The notes under the pieces were generated by a model. That model worked only from the letters and a program-made list of their open reading frames with translations, was not told where the DNA came from and did not search any database. Of a DNA stretch of 48,540 nucleotides, positions 1 through 8,244 are shown piece after piece (within the stretch, counting starts at the first letter, position 1; every line of letters starts with the position of its first letter). Source of the DNA: Flavobacterium sp. ALJ2 (GTDB taxonomy: Bacteria > Bacteroidota > Bacteroidia > Flavobacteriales > Flavobacteriaceae); assembly GCF_015594725.1 (NCBI RefSeq), contig NZ_JADNRC010000021.1, forward strand, positions 1 to 48,540, in the 5' to 3' direction. A program made the position numbers and the translations under genes.

Positions 1-84
1 GGCGTAAGCCCCCGAACCAAATCCGCCTAGCCCCCAAAGCGGGAACAATATGAAAAGCAGAATGTTTTTATAAAGGTTTTTCAT
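1..84 (-). CDS. Exported protein, N-terminal fragment only (runs off the window)
   Basis: Only the first 28 codons are inside the window. They encode MKNLYKNILLFILF followed by a Gly/Ala-rich stretch ending GSGAYA, a typical signal peptide with an AxA-like cleavage site. The start codon lies 3 bases after the stop codon of the SprB-repeat gene, so this is the third gene of the same minus-strand operon and is presumably also exported. The mature protein is not visible. In similar flavobacterial operons this position can be held by a large Rhs/YD-repeat or further T9SS protein, but that is context inference only. Confidence 0.7.
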   Translation of the reverse strand, partial: MKNLYKNILLFILFPLWGLGGFGSGAYA

Positions 85-87
85 TTT

Positions 88-3000
88 TTAATAGATGATG
101 ATTTTTTTAACAAGGGTTTGCTGCTCTGTTTCTAACGCCAAAATGTATATTCCTGCTGGAAGATTTGTATTAAAATCGACTTGATAATTTTTCTTACCTG
201 AATCTTTTTTATTGATCGTGGTAAAGTGTCCGGCAGCAGAGAATAATCTTAAATTGACTGCACTGATGTTTTCTAAATTGATGATTGCTTGAAAATTACC
301 GTCATTTGGGTTTGGTGTTACGATAAAATCTATTATAAATTTTGGCGTACTTCCGGCATTAGGTAATGTGCTTCTTTTCTCGGCTGTGATGTTTTTATTG
401 TACACCGCAAAACATTCGCCTTGTGTTTGTTGTAATCCTATGGTATAAACGCCTGTTTCTTTAAATTTTACGGTCACGTGTTTATCTTGCTTGTCTACTA
501 CCGTTACATCGTTTGGTAGTATCCATTGCGTACTTTCGCCAAAGGGTTTACTGGTATTCACTAGTATTACTTCTTCGTCTATATAGGCTTGTGAGCTTAA
601 TAAATATTCTGAATTAATGACTACTTCATTTGTTTTTATTTCTATTTCGTCTTCGCCTATACAGCCTAAAGAAGAGGTTACTTTTACTAGGTACGTTCCA
701 GCCTCATTCAAAGTTACTTTTGGCTCGCTTGAGGTAAATCCATTTGTCGAGGTCCAGTTGTATTGTGCGTTATTGTCGGCTATTGAAGCGTCTAAATCTA
801 AAACCTGATCGTTACATAAGGTTCTGTCTTTTCCTAGATTGATTACAATAGGGTCAGGGTTTTTTAATTCAAAAGTTCTAATGGTAATACAACTATTGGC
901 ATCAGTAAGGGTTAAGGTATAGGTTCCTGCCGCTAGCGTGCTTAAGTTTTGGGTAGTTTCTCCTGTGTTCCAAAGGTATTGGTACGGGGTAACTCCGCCT
1001 GTTGGGGCAAGAGTTATTGAACCATCATTTGCCTCAAAACAAATTGGATTCGTGATGGTTTCGTTTACTTCGACTCCGTTGGGTTGCTGAATTAGTATGC
1101 TTCCTTGTACGCTACAGCCTTTGGTATCGGTTATTTTTACAAAATAGTTGTTTGTGGTAAGTTCAGTAATGGTTTGCGTGGTTTCACCGTTGCTCCACTC
1201 ATAGGTATAAGGAGGTGTTCCGCCTGTTACATGGGCAGTTGCCAAGCCGTTGTTGCCTTGGGTACACAAAATGTCTTCTTTGGTAAAGGTTAATTCTAAT
1301 TTTGGAGGTTCTGCCATAAATCGGGTTACGTCTATTTCTTTGGTCAAGATGTTATTAACATACGTTCCTAATCTAATTCCGTTGGCATCTTCGACATTTA
1401 AGGCATAATTTCCATCAGATAAATTCTTTGCTGTTGCATCCTCATCGTTCAAAGTAATCCAATTGCCATTGGCTATTTGCTTTTTCCAAAAATACTTATA
1501 TGGTAATCCGTTGTTTTCAAAACCATTAAAGGGAACTCCACCTGTTACATGTGCTGTTAAAATTCCGTCTTGCGATTCGTCTCTTTGTCCATCAATAGGA
1601 TTTTGGTCCGTTTCATCGCCAAATTCGTTACTTACATTACATGAAATGGTTTGTTTTACCTCAAAAATTACGACAATTGGATCTGGCTGGGTGAGTTCGA
1701 TACTGATAACGGGTATTATGGTACAACCCAAATTGTCTGTGGTTACACTATAATTAGCGTCTCTTATTTGTAAGGTATAGGTGTCGGCAGGAATATCTTG
1801 CAAGGTAATGGCATATACACCCGATACAAATTCTGTAGTCGTTTTGTCGTTGCTTATAACCTCATTATTACTATTTCTCCATTTGTACTCATAAGAATTT
1901 CCTTCTATAGGTGTTCCGCCTGTTATCGAGGCTATGATTTTTCCGTTAGAACCACCATGAAAAGTTGGTTCTTGTATTGAACTGTGCGACAACGATACTG
2001 GTGTAGCTGGCTGTGTAATGACTTTGGGTAGTACTTTTGCTTCACCTAATTCGATATTTCCGTCGACTATTTTTTGCACACGGGCTATACAACCATTCAT
2101 GTCTTTGACGATGATGTTGTAAGTGTTTGGTGCCAAATTGATAATGGTATGCAGTGCTTGATTAGAGAACGGCACCCAAGTTGTTCCATCGTCTAGCGAA
2201 TAGTAATCATTGCCTGCTACATCGCGTGTACCGCCAGTTAGGCTTATAGTTATAGTTCCATCTTGACCACCATAACAATTTACATTTGTAGATGATAAAG
2301 AAAAATCTACGGGGGATGGAGCGCCTATTTTAAACTGATAAGGAACTCCTCCTAATTCTGTATAAGGTGAATGGGTTGGACTGCCATTATAAAACCCATT
2401 TATGGTGATATGATAGTCGCCTCTAGATAGCTTTTCAATAGTGTAGCTATTATCTGAATTTAAAACAATCTCATGATAATTTACTGGAGCTCCTCCTTCA
2501 ATTGGTTTTGCTAAAGTTACATTTAAAGTCTCTCCTGAAAACAAAGCTCTATCGAATTGTATTTTTACTTTTCCATCTGCACTTTCTGAATCATAACAAC
2601 TAACATTTGTTGTAGTTGTTGAAGGGAGTATTTTAGGTATATCAATTCTGATAATATAATAAACAGACTCTGAGGTGGTCCCACAAGCTTTTTGTCTAAA
2701 ATGAATTTGCTGTCCGTGGTAATTAACAGCATTAGCACCTAAAATTGCTGTAGCGTTGGTTGTAATGCTTGATTGACCTTGAAATTGGGGTAAATCTATC
2801 CAATCTGGGGAATTTACATCACTATTCGGAATTGATTTTAATGAATATTGCCAATTGTATTCTGAACGCAAAAAACCTGTATTCGATTTTATAGTAATAT
2901 TACTACTGGTTGGTAAATCATTGTCTACACCAGGGTTTATAACTACAAGTTTAGGAATATTAGTTATGATCAATTCATCATCCCACCATCTTACGATATC

Positions 3001-3402
3001 AGTATAATTATTTAGACATGAAAAAAATTGTGTACTTTCTCTTTCATCGCCATTAAAAGAACCATTACCTCCACAACCACCAATTTTTCTTTTCCAGTTT
3101 CTTGAAGAAGAAACCTGTACTTTAACGGGTTTTCTGGTTGCCAATACTTTAATTATTTTTTCATATGCTGTATATCGATCAGAGGGTATTCCACCTATGT
3201 CTTCATTAATAACTGTTATAGTACCGTCATTATAAATTAAGTTGACCTTAACATCATTTCGGCAACTACTACTATAATTTCCAGAGCCGGGTTTTATGTT
3301 TAATACAGTTTTTACCTCATAATTGCCAATCTGAGCAAATCCAAATCCTGAAATCAACAAAAAAACAAATAAGTAAATCTTCTTCATACGCTTAATAAAC
3401 AA
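88..3402 (-). CDS. SprB-repeat protein with type A T9SS sorting domain
   Basis: A 1104-residue secreted protein. The signal peptide ends near residue 24 (LISGFGFAQ). The N-terminal 250 residues carry several Cys and are not recognised. From about residue 265 there are repeated SprB-type modules, each with a leading Cys (NVSCYDSESADG, NVNCYGGQDGTI, DILCTQGNNGLA, NPICFEANDGSI) and a TGGTPPYTYEWSNGETTQ-like core. An Ig/PKD-like segment follows, and the last 85 residues form a type A T9SS C-terminal domain (VTPNPNDGNF... LPAGIYILALE... KKIIIY). Such proteins are moved across the outer membrane by T9SS and anchored or released; SprB itself is a gliding adhesin, but this protein is much smaller and need not act in motility. 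Its start overlaps the upstream FnIII gene by 11 bases, indicating coupled translation. Confidence 0.9.
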   Translation of the reverse strand: MFIKRMKKIYLFVFLLISGFGFAQIGNYEVKTVLNIKPGSGNYSSSCRNDVKVNLIYNDGTITVINEDIGGIPSDRYTAYEKIIKVLATRKPVKVQVSSSRNWKRKIGGCGGNGSFNGDERESTQFFSCLNNYTDIVRWWDDELIITNIPKLVVINPGVDNDLPTSSNITIKSNTGFLRSEYNWQYSLKSIPNSDVNSPDWIDLPQFQGQSSITTNATAILGANAVNYHGQQIHFRQKACGTTSESVYYIIRIDIPKILPSTTTTNVSCYDSESADGKVKIQFDRALFSGETLNVTLAKPIEGGAPVNYHEIVLNSDNSYTIEKLSRGDYHITINGFYNGSPTHSPYTELGGVPYQFKIGAPSPVDFSLSSTNVNCYGGQDGTITISLTGGTRDVAGNDYYSLDDGTTWVPFSNQALHTIINLAPNTYNIIVKDMNGCIARVQKIVDGNIELGEAKVLPKVITQPATPVSLSHSSIQEPTFHGGSNGKIIASITGGTPIEGNSYEYKWRNSNNEVISNDKTTTEFVSGVYAITLQDIPADTYTLQIRDANYSVTTDNLGCTIIPVISIELTQPDPIVVIFEVKQTISCNVSNEFGDETDQNPIDGQRDESQDGILTAHVTGGVPFNGFENNGLPYKYFWKKQIANGNWITLNDEDATAKNLSDGNYALNVEDANGIRLGTYVNNILTKEIDVTRFMAEPPKLELTFTKEDILCTQGNNGLATAHVTGGTPPYTYEWSNGETTQTITELTTNNYFVKITDTKGCSVQGSILIQQPNGVEVNETITNPICFEANDGSITLAPTGGVTPYQYLWNTGETTQNLSTLAAGTYTLTLTDANSCITIRTFELKNPDPIVINLGKDRTLCNDQVLDLDASIADNNAQYNWTSTNGFTSSEPKVTLNEAGTYLVKVTSSLGCIGEDEIEIKTNEVVINSEYLLSSQAYIDEEVILVNTSKPFGESTQWILPNDVTVVDKQDKHVTVKFKETGVYTIGLQQTQGECFAVYNKNITAEKRSTLPNAGSTPKFIIDFIVTPNPNDGNFQAIINLENISAVNLRLFSAAGHFTTINKKDSGKKNYQVDFNTNLPAGIYILALETEQQTLVKKIIIY

Positions 3403-5458
3403 CGGTTAAAACTTCTTCTTTTACGGGATTGTTACTCTCTAAATTTGGTATTAAATGATACTCGTATTGGGTATTAATTTTTAAGGTTTTGTCTTCTATG
3501 GTTAGTATATCTCCGTTGAGTTGTTTCCACAAAGTAGGCGGTGTTCCTTTTATACTTTTGTAAATACTCAAACCTGTAATTTTACCTTTGCTTTTTGTAT
3601 AATCCCAAGTAAGGGTGACTTTTTTACTTGCTCTATCGGGTACAGCTTCTGAGTAGGTAATTACTTTTAAGGGTGTAAAATCTAATACTTGAACTGTAAT
3701 AGTAGCGTTTTCTATTGACGACCAAAGATTATTTTTGTCTCTTGCCAGAATAGCATATTGATAGATTTTTTTGTTTTCGACTCTATCGTCTGTAAATTCC
3801 TCAATGGTGTCGTTTATTTGTTTGATTTCTTGCCATTTGTTTTGTCCTTTTTCTCTTCTTCTAAGGCTGTAACCCACGACGTCTTCGCTATAACTGCGAA
3901 TCCATTTTAGGTGTACTTTGCCATCATTGTTGTCATAATCTTTGAAAATAGGAGCCGCTGGCGGAATTTTATCGGGTTTGTCTAAAACTAATATTTCTGA
4001 TGGATCTGATATATTATAGCGCATGTCTTCGGCAGCAATTCTATAATAGACTTTGCTGTTGGTCATTTTTAAACTCACGCTGTCTTGGTATTCATTCCCA
4101 ACGTATGATTTATGGTAAATATCTACAAATTCTTCGCCCTTTGCATTGGCTTTCAAAATTCGGTAACCGCGTAAATCTTTTTCCTGATTTGGTTTCCATT
4201 TTAATCGAACCACTCCAAGACTATCAATTACACCTTCAAGCCCGATTGGCTTTGCTGGTGGAATAGAATCGACGGGCTGTACCAACATACTTTGCGAGGT
4301 CATGCGTTGGTTATTTTTACCAACTGTAGTTATCGTAAAATAATTGGAAGGATATAAATTGTCTTTGTAATTGAGTTTACGGTCACTTGCTGGAATAATT
4401 TTGGTAACGGTTTTATAGGGACCTCTATCATTTTCGGCCAGATTGATTTCGTAACCTTGTATAAAATCTTCCGATTCTTTTGGGTATTCCCATTCTAGAT
4501 TGACGTCGTTGGAATTGAAGATGTTATAATTCGATAATCTTGCGGCTGTTACTACTCCCGAAAGTCCTTTTGCGGTAATAGGTTTTGTTATTTCTCCTTT
4601 TTCGCCAAATGAAGTTATACCGTATAATCTATAGTGATACATTTTATCGTTTACACTAAGCGTATCAATATAATACATGGTTTTAGATGGATGTTCGTCT
4701 TTATCATTCAGGTTAACTAAAGGTGTAGTTGCTATTGGATTAAAATTGATTCCGTCTTCTGATTTTTCGACCATAAACGAGGTGTAAATTCTTTTAAAGG
4801 TTTCGTAATCCCAGGAAAGCAGTACTTTTTTATCATCCGGAATCGCAATAAAATCTGTTGGTGCGGGCAAAATACTAAAGTCTTTTAAACCGATCATGTA
4901 AGAGGATTCTTTAACTTTTGGGCTTTCAAAAACACTTACCTGATAAGCATAGACTTCATTGGCTTTAACGTTGGTATCTACAAATCCCCAACCCGCTTTT
5001 ACTGCACCGGTAAAACTCATATCGGCTGCATATAAAGCAAAAGTATAGCGTTGATCCAGTTCATCAGCCATACTTACTATTTTAGCAAGTTCCCCTTCTT
5101 TGGCACTAGTTACTTCAAAACTTTCTCCGTAGATAGACTGTGCAATTATAGCTGCATTATTGTCTTTTTGTGCTAAGTCAAGCCATGAATCCAAAGGTTC
5201 AGGAAGAAGTGGTTTTGGTGTAAGTACCATTTTTTCGGGTTTACGTAAAATATTCCCATCTCGAAGTATTGTAGTTCTGGTAATTACAAACCCTTTTTTG
5301 TTTGCTTTTTGCCATTCTATTGGGGAATTAATAGCCCAACGGATCAAAATCTTATCTTTTTGAGCCCTGGCATTGACCATCACAGTAGCTTGTTTGTTTT
5401 GGCTATAACCTAACGAACACAACATAATTAGTGAAAAAAGTAATTTTATCTTCAACAT
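3392..5458 (-). CDS. Exported fibronectin type III repeat protein
   Basis: 688 residues with a signal peptide (MLKIKLLFSLIMLCSLGYSQ). After an N-terminal region of about 200 residues there are roughly five fibronectin type III-like modules (about 205-300, 305-400, 405-495, 500-590, 595-688), recognised by repeated patterns such as VLLSWDYE, VRLKWKPNQEKDLRGYRIL, VHLKWIRSYSEDVVGYSL and VTLTWDYTKSKGKITGLSIY. No T9SS sorting domain is visible at the C-terminus, so it may stay in the periplasm or bind the exported product of the next gene. It is the first gene of the operon and overlaps the SprB-repeat gene by 11 bases. No catalytic motif is seen, and a structural or binding role is inferred. Confidence 0.85.
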   Translation of the reverse strand: MLKIKLLFSLIMLCSLGYSQNKQATVMVNARAQKDKILIRWAINSPIEWQKANKKGFVITRTTILRDGNILRKPEKMVLTPKPLLPEPLDSWLDLAQKDNNAAIIAQSIYGESFEVTSAKEGELAKIVSMADELDQRYTFALYAADMSFTGAVKAGWGFVDTNVKANEVYAYQVSVFESPKVKESSYMIGLKDFSILPAPTDFIAIPDDKKVLLSWDYETFKRIYTSFMVEKSEDGINFNPIATTPLVNLNDKDEHPSKTMYYIDTLSVNDKMYHYRLYGITSFGEKGEITKPITAKGLSGVVTAARLSNYNIFNSNDVNLEWEYPKESEDFIQGYEINLAENDRGPYKTVTKIIPASDRKLNYKDNLYPSNYFTITTVGKNNQRMTSQSMLVQPVDSIPPAKPIGLEGVIDSLGVVRLKWKPNQEKDLRGYRILKANAKGEEFVDIYHKSYVGNEYQDSVSLKMTNSKVYYRIAAEDMRYNISDPSEILVLDKPDKIPPAAPIFKDYDNNDGKVHLKWIRSYSEDVVGYSLRRREKGQNKWQEIKQINDTIEEFTDDRVENKKIYQYAILARDKNNLWSSIENATITVQVLDFTPLKVITYSEAVPDRASKKVTLTWDYTKSKGKITGLSIYKSIKGTPPTLWKQLNGDILTIEDKTLKINTQYEYHLIPNLESNNPVKEEVLTVVY

Positions 5459-5541
5459 TCTATGAATTTATTTAAAAAGCTACAAAACTAGCTTTTTAAT
5501 ATTTAATTAATACTATTTTTAGGTTAAAAAACTCTATTTAA

Positions 5542-5551
5542 GGGGGGGGGG
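5542..5551. repeat. Homopolymeric G10 tract upstream of the surface-protein operon
   Basis: Ten consecutive G on the plus strand in AT-rich surroundings, 84 bases upstream of the FnIII start codon. Homopolymer tracts of this length are prone to slipped-strand mispairing, and at this distance a length change could alter promoter activity. Phase variation is inferred; the tract itself is directly seen. Confidence 0.9.
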
Positions 5552-5906
5552 TTAGCTAAGTTGATTATTTAATTGACTTTTCGATTCTAAAATTTCAATA
5601 AATTGGATTTCTGTTTATGTAAAAATAATCACATGAATGTATGCAACTTTTTAGCTCTTTGTAATATCCGATTTTAGTGATTTTTTTATCTAGTTTCTCG
5701 TAATCTAAATTTTGAGTAATAATAGAGATGCGTAATGATTAATTTTATGATTATTTTGTTTAATTCACGATTATATAATTTCATTATTTATTTTAATAAT
5801 GTCTGTTATGATGTAATAAGTGGTTTTATATTCGAAAGAAGCATTTTGTTCATTGATTCTTTTTGTAATTTATTCATAAAATTTTTCCTTTTATTAAAGA
5901 AACCAT

Positions 5907-5914
5907 TAGTTTTG
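5907..5914 (+). promoter_or_regulatory. -7 promoter box of the histone H1-like gene
   Basis: TAGTTTTG matches the Bacteroidetes -7 consensus TAnnTTTG exactly. It lies 25 bases before the ATG, giving a short leader of about 20 nucleotides. No good -33 TTG is visible at the usual spacing. Confidence 0.5.
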
Positions 5915-5939
5915 CGACTTTAATTTAATATAAAATATT

Positions 5940-6116
5940 ATGAGAGATTTAATAGAAAAAATCAACACAGAAATCGAAACGTTTAAAACTGAAGCTGAAT
6001 CATTAATCGAGAAAGGGATTAAAGCTGCTGGGCCAAGAGCTCGTAAATCAACTTTAGAAATTGAAAAACTTTTGAAAGAGTTTAGAAAAGTTTCTGTAGA
6101 GGAATCTAAAAAATAG
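5940..6116 (+). CDS. Histone H1-like small basic protein (58 aa)
   Basis: A short gene encoding 58 residues that begins MRDLIEKINTEIETFKTEAE and ends RKVSVEESKK. It is Lys/Glu-rich with a central GIKAAGPRARKSTLEIEKLLKEFRK segment, as in the small bacterial histone H1-like (Hc1-related) proteins annotated throughout Flavobacteriia. The role assigned to the family is DNA binding and nucleoid organisation; I infer this from similarity, since no catalytic motif is expected. The ATG is preceded by a -7 box 25 bases upstream and the gene ends just before a strong hairpin terminator. It is a single-gene unit, convergent with the lipoprotein gene. Confidence 0.85.
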   Translation: MRDLIEKINTEIETFKTEAESLIEKGIKAAGPRARKSTLEIEKLLKEFRKVSVEESKK

Positions 6117-6130
6117 TTTTAAAAAATAAA

Positions 6131-6162
6131 AAGCTGACTGAAAAGTAATTTTCGGTCAGCTT
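6131..6162. terminator. Bidirectional hairpin terminator
   Basis: A 14-base stem (AAGCTGACTGAAAA at 6131-6144, TTTTCGGTCAGCTT at 6149-6162, one G-T wobble) with a 4-base loop, flanked by A-rich and T-rich sequence. It sits between the convergent histone-like and lipoprotein genes. Confidence 0.85.
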
Positions 6163-6194
6163 CTTTTATAAGGTTGTGTTAAATATCTTTTAGG

Positions 6195-6977
6195 TTAATA
6201 AGTGTATTCAAAAGTTTTGTCACTGCTTTCTTGCTTTATTAAAAAGTCATTGTCATTATAAGTATTCATAAAAGTTGTTATTCTTGTGGTAACTCCTTTT
6301 TCCATTTCTACTGTTTTAGTTAAATTGTTATTTGTAGTGATGGCATCTTCATGAAAAATTCCTGATTCTAGTAACAAAGTATATCCTAAAATATTTTTAA
6401 AAGGATTGTTTTTTGTGTCGTATTCAACTGAATTGACCTTGTCTTTAAATGCAACTTGAATGTAATTACCTTTAGTATCTGGAGTAAGTACAGTTGATAT
6501 CAGTATTGTTTCTTTTTGCGTAGTAGGATTAATTGAAACTGTAACGGTTGAAATTGTTCCATCTGTATTATAAGTATAGCTTTTCCTTATACTGTCAGAG
6601 TACTCTGACGTTCCAGTTTTAAGATATGATTTTAATTTATTGTTTTCATATGTGAAAGTCGTAGTTGATTTTAGTACCCCATTGTTATAATATTCTGCTT
6701 TGGTAATTACATTTCCGGTGTATATAAATGTTGTTTTATTACCCCTATCATAATCAAGGCTTACAATTTTATTTCCATCGTAAGTATAAGTGGCAGTCCT
6801 GTTTTTTTCTGGTTCAGATTCAGAAGTGTATTTCTCGGTTTGAGGTAAAATTAAAACAGTATCCTCAGTATCCTCAACATTTTCGACATTTTCAATAATT
6901 GGATTGTCATAATCAGAACATGAACAAGAAGCTAGTACTAAACTTATAGCACTAAACAAGCATAAAATTTTTTTCAT
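6195..6977 (-). CDS. Lipoprotein with YD/Rhs-like short repeats
   Basis: 260 residues. The N-terminus (MKKILCLFSAISLVLASCSC) is a lipoprotein signal with lipobox LASC and Cys18 as the likely acylated residue. The mature part is acidic at first (VENVEDTED), then made of short beta-rich repeats such as YTYDGNKIVSLDYDRG, FIYTGNVITKAEYYNNG, FTYENNKLKSYLK and YTYNTDGTISTVT, which resemble YD (Rhs-type) repeats found in many Bacteroidetes surface lipoproteins. No enzyme motif is seen; function unknown, probably cell-envelope. A -7-like box (TATTTTTG on the minus strand, 7001-7008) lies 24 bases upstream of the start. Confidence 0.75.
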   Translation of the reverse strand: MKKILCLFSAISLVLASCSCSDYDNPIIENVENVEDTEDTVLILPQTEKYTSESEPEKNRTATYTYDGNKIVSLDYDRGNKTTFIYTGNVITKAEYYNNGVLKSTTTFTYENNKLKSYLKTGTSEYSDSIRKSYTYNTDGTISTVTVSINPTTQKETILISTVLTPDTKGNYIQVAFKDKVNSVEYDTKNNPFKNILGYTLLLESGIFHEDAITTNNNLTKTVEMEKGVTTRITTFMNTYNDNDFLIKQESSDKTFEYTY

Positions 6978-7212
6978 AAGGATTATAATTTAATAATTTG
7001 CAAAAATATAATAAAAATCTCATGATAAAACACTTAGTATTCTATTTATGTAATTGTTAGATTTCAATATATGATTTGCGTATAAAAAGCTACTTTTTAA
7101 GGAAAAGATTAAAAAAAAGTAACTGCTATAGCTGTGTATTTGGGGAAGTTATTTTATGAAGAATAATTTATCCAGATGAACTTTTCAATTTTAGCGGATC
7201 ATTATAGCAAAA

Positions 7213-7236
7213 AAACTCCAGATTGCTCTGGAGTTT
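7213..7236 (-). terminator. Rho-independent terminator of yebC
   Basis: Perfect 10-base stem (AAACTCCAGA / TCTGGAGTTT) with a 4-base loop, 24 bases after the yebC stop codon. On the minus strand it is followed by a run of T (A run on the plus strand at about 7209-7215). Confidence 0.9.
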
Positions 7237-7259
7237 AGTTTATAATATAAAGAAAAAAG

Positions 7260-7973
7260 TTAATGTTCTTTCATGGTATGATATACATTCATTACGTCAT
7301 CATCTTCCTCAATTTTTTCGATAAGTTTTTCTACATCGGCAATTTGAGCTTCAGTAAGTTCTTTTGACATTTGTGGAATACGCTCAAATCCAGAAGATAA
7401 AATTTCAATACCTCTGTTCTCAAGTTCTTTTTGTAGTGCACCAAAGCTTCCAAAAGGAGCATAGATTAAGATGCCATCTTCATCTTCAAAAACCTCTTCA
7501 GCACCAAAATCAATTAGCTCTAATTCCAATTCCTCAGGATCAAGATCACCTTTAGGAATTCGGAAATTACAAGTATGGTCAAACATAAAATCAACAGAAC
7601 CTTGTGTGCCCATAGTTCCGTTGCATTTATTAAAATAGCTACGAATGTTGGCTACTGTACGATTATTATTATCTGATGCAGTTTCTATTAATATAGCAAT
7701 TCCGTGAGGAGCATAACCTTCAAATAAAATTTCTTTATAGTTGGCAGTATCTTTATTGCTGGCATTTTTTATTGCACGCTCAACGTTATCTTTCGGCATG
7801 TTAGCAGCTTTTGCATTTTGTATAACAGCTCTAAGTCTAGAATTGGCATCTGGATTAGGGCCACCTTCTTTAACAGCCATTACAATATCTTTACCAATTC
7901 GGGTAAATGTTTTGGCCATTGCTGACCAACGCTTCATTTTTCGACCTTTTCTAAATTCAAACGCTCTTCCCAT
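7260..7973 (-). CDS. yebC: YebC/PmpR/TACO1 family protein
   Basis: 237 residues, full length for the family. It begins MGRAFEFRKGRKMKRWSAMAK, then TFTRIGKDIVMAVKEGGPNPDANSRLR and NMPKDNVERAIKNA, the conserved YebC N-terminal domain. The acidic C-terminal half (PEELELELIDFGAEEVFED) matches domains II and III. The family was long annotated as DNA-binding regulators; more recent work on bacterial YebC and mitochondrial TACO1 points to a role in translation of difficult (polyproline) sequences. A -7 box (TATTTTTG on the minus strand, 7997-8004) lies 24 bases upstream of the start, and a clear terminator follows, so it is a single-gene unit. Confidence 0.93.
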   Translation of the reverse strand: MGRAFEFRKGRKMKRWSAMAKTFTRIGKDIVMAVKEGGPNPDANSRLRAVIQNAKAANMPKDNVERAIKNASNKDTANYKEILFEGYAPHGIAILIETASDNNNRTVANIRSYFNKCNGTMGTQGSVDFMFDHTCNFRIPKGDLDPEELELELIDFGAEEVFEDEDGILIYAPFGSFGALQKELENRGIEILSSGFERIPQMSKELTEAQIADVEKLIEKIEEDDDVMNVYHTMKEH

Positions 7974-8208
7974 TGCTGATTTTTTATTTTGAGTTGCAAA
8001 AATACAGTTATTAGTTATTTTATAAAAACAAACACTATGTTTTTTTTGGTGAAATGTAAATCAATGACAGTAAACTGTAAATTGAGATTATATACTACAT
8101 ACTAAGTAGTTTATAGACTCAGAAACTAGCACCAGTTTATAGGTCAGTAGTCAGTACGTAATTTCAGTAAAAAAGAAAGTATACTTCCAAAATCTAATCA
8201 CAAAGTTT

Positions 8209-8241
8209 AAACTGAGACTGAATACTGCAAACTGAGACTGA
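8209..8241. repeat. 20-base-period direct repeat in a spacer
   Basis: AAACTGAGACTGA occurs at 8209-8221 and again at 8229-8241. Similar words (CAGTAAACTGTAAATTGAGA) occur further left in the same spacer (about 8065-8090), so the yebC-protease spacer looks built from decayed short repeats. Confidence 0.7.
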
Positions 8242-8244
8242 TCA

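Larger units (their letters stand above)
5459..5939. other. Intergenic region between divergent transcription units, with a G10 tract
   Basis: About 480 bases with no convincing gene. They hold the promoter region of the minus-strand FnIII/SprB operon and that of the plus-strand histone-like gene. A -7-like box (TAGTTTTG on the minus strand, 5483-5490) lies just upstream of the FnIII start, without a clear -33 TTG. A small AT-rich open frame at 5735-5923 encodes a low-complexity Phe/Ile/Asn string that looks like chance. Confidence 0.6.

Noticed and set aside
5542..5551. G-quadruplex
   Set aside because: A single G10 run without further G tracts nearby cannot form an intramolecular quadruplex of normal type; slippage is the better idea.
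5735..5923. 62-residue plus-strand open frame before the histone-like gene
   Set aside because: Low-complexity Ile/Phe/Asn sequence in AT-rich DNA, and it overlaps the promoter box of the next gene.
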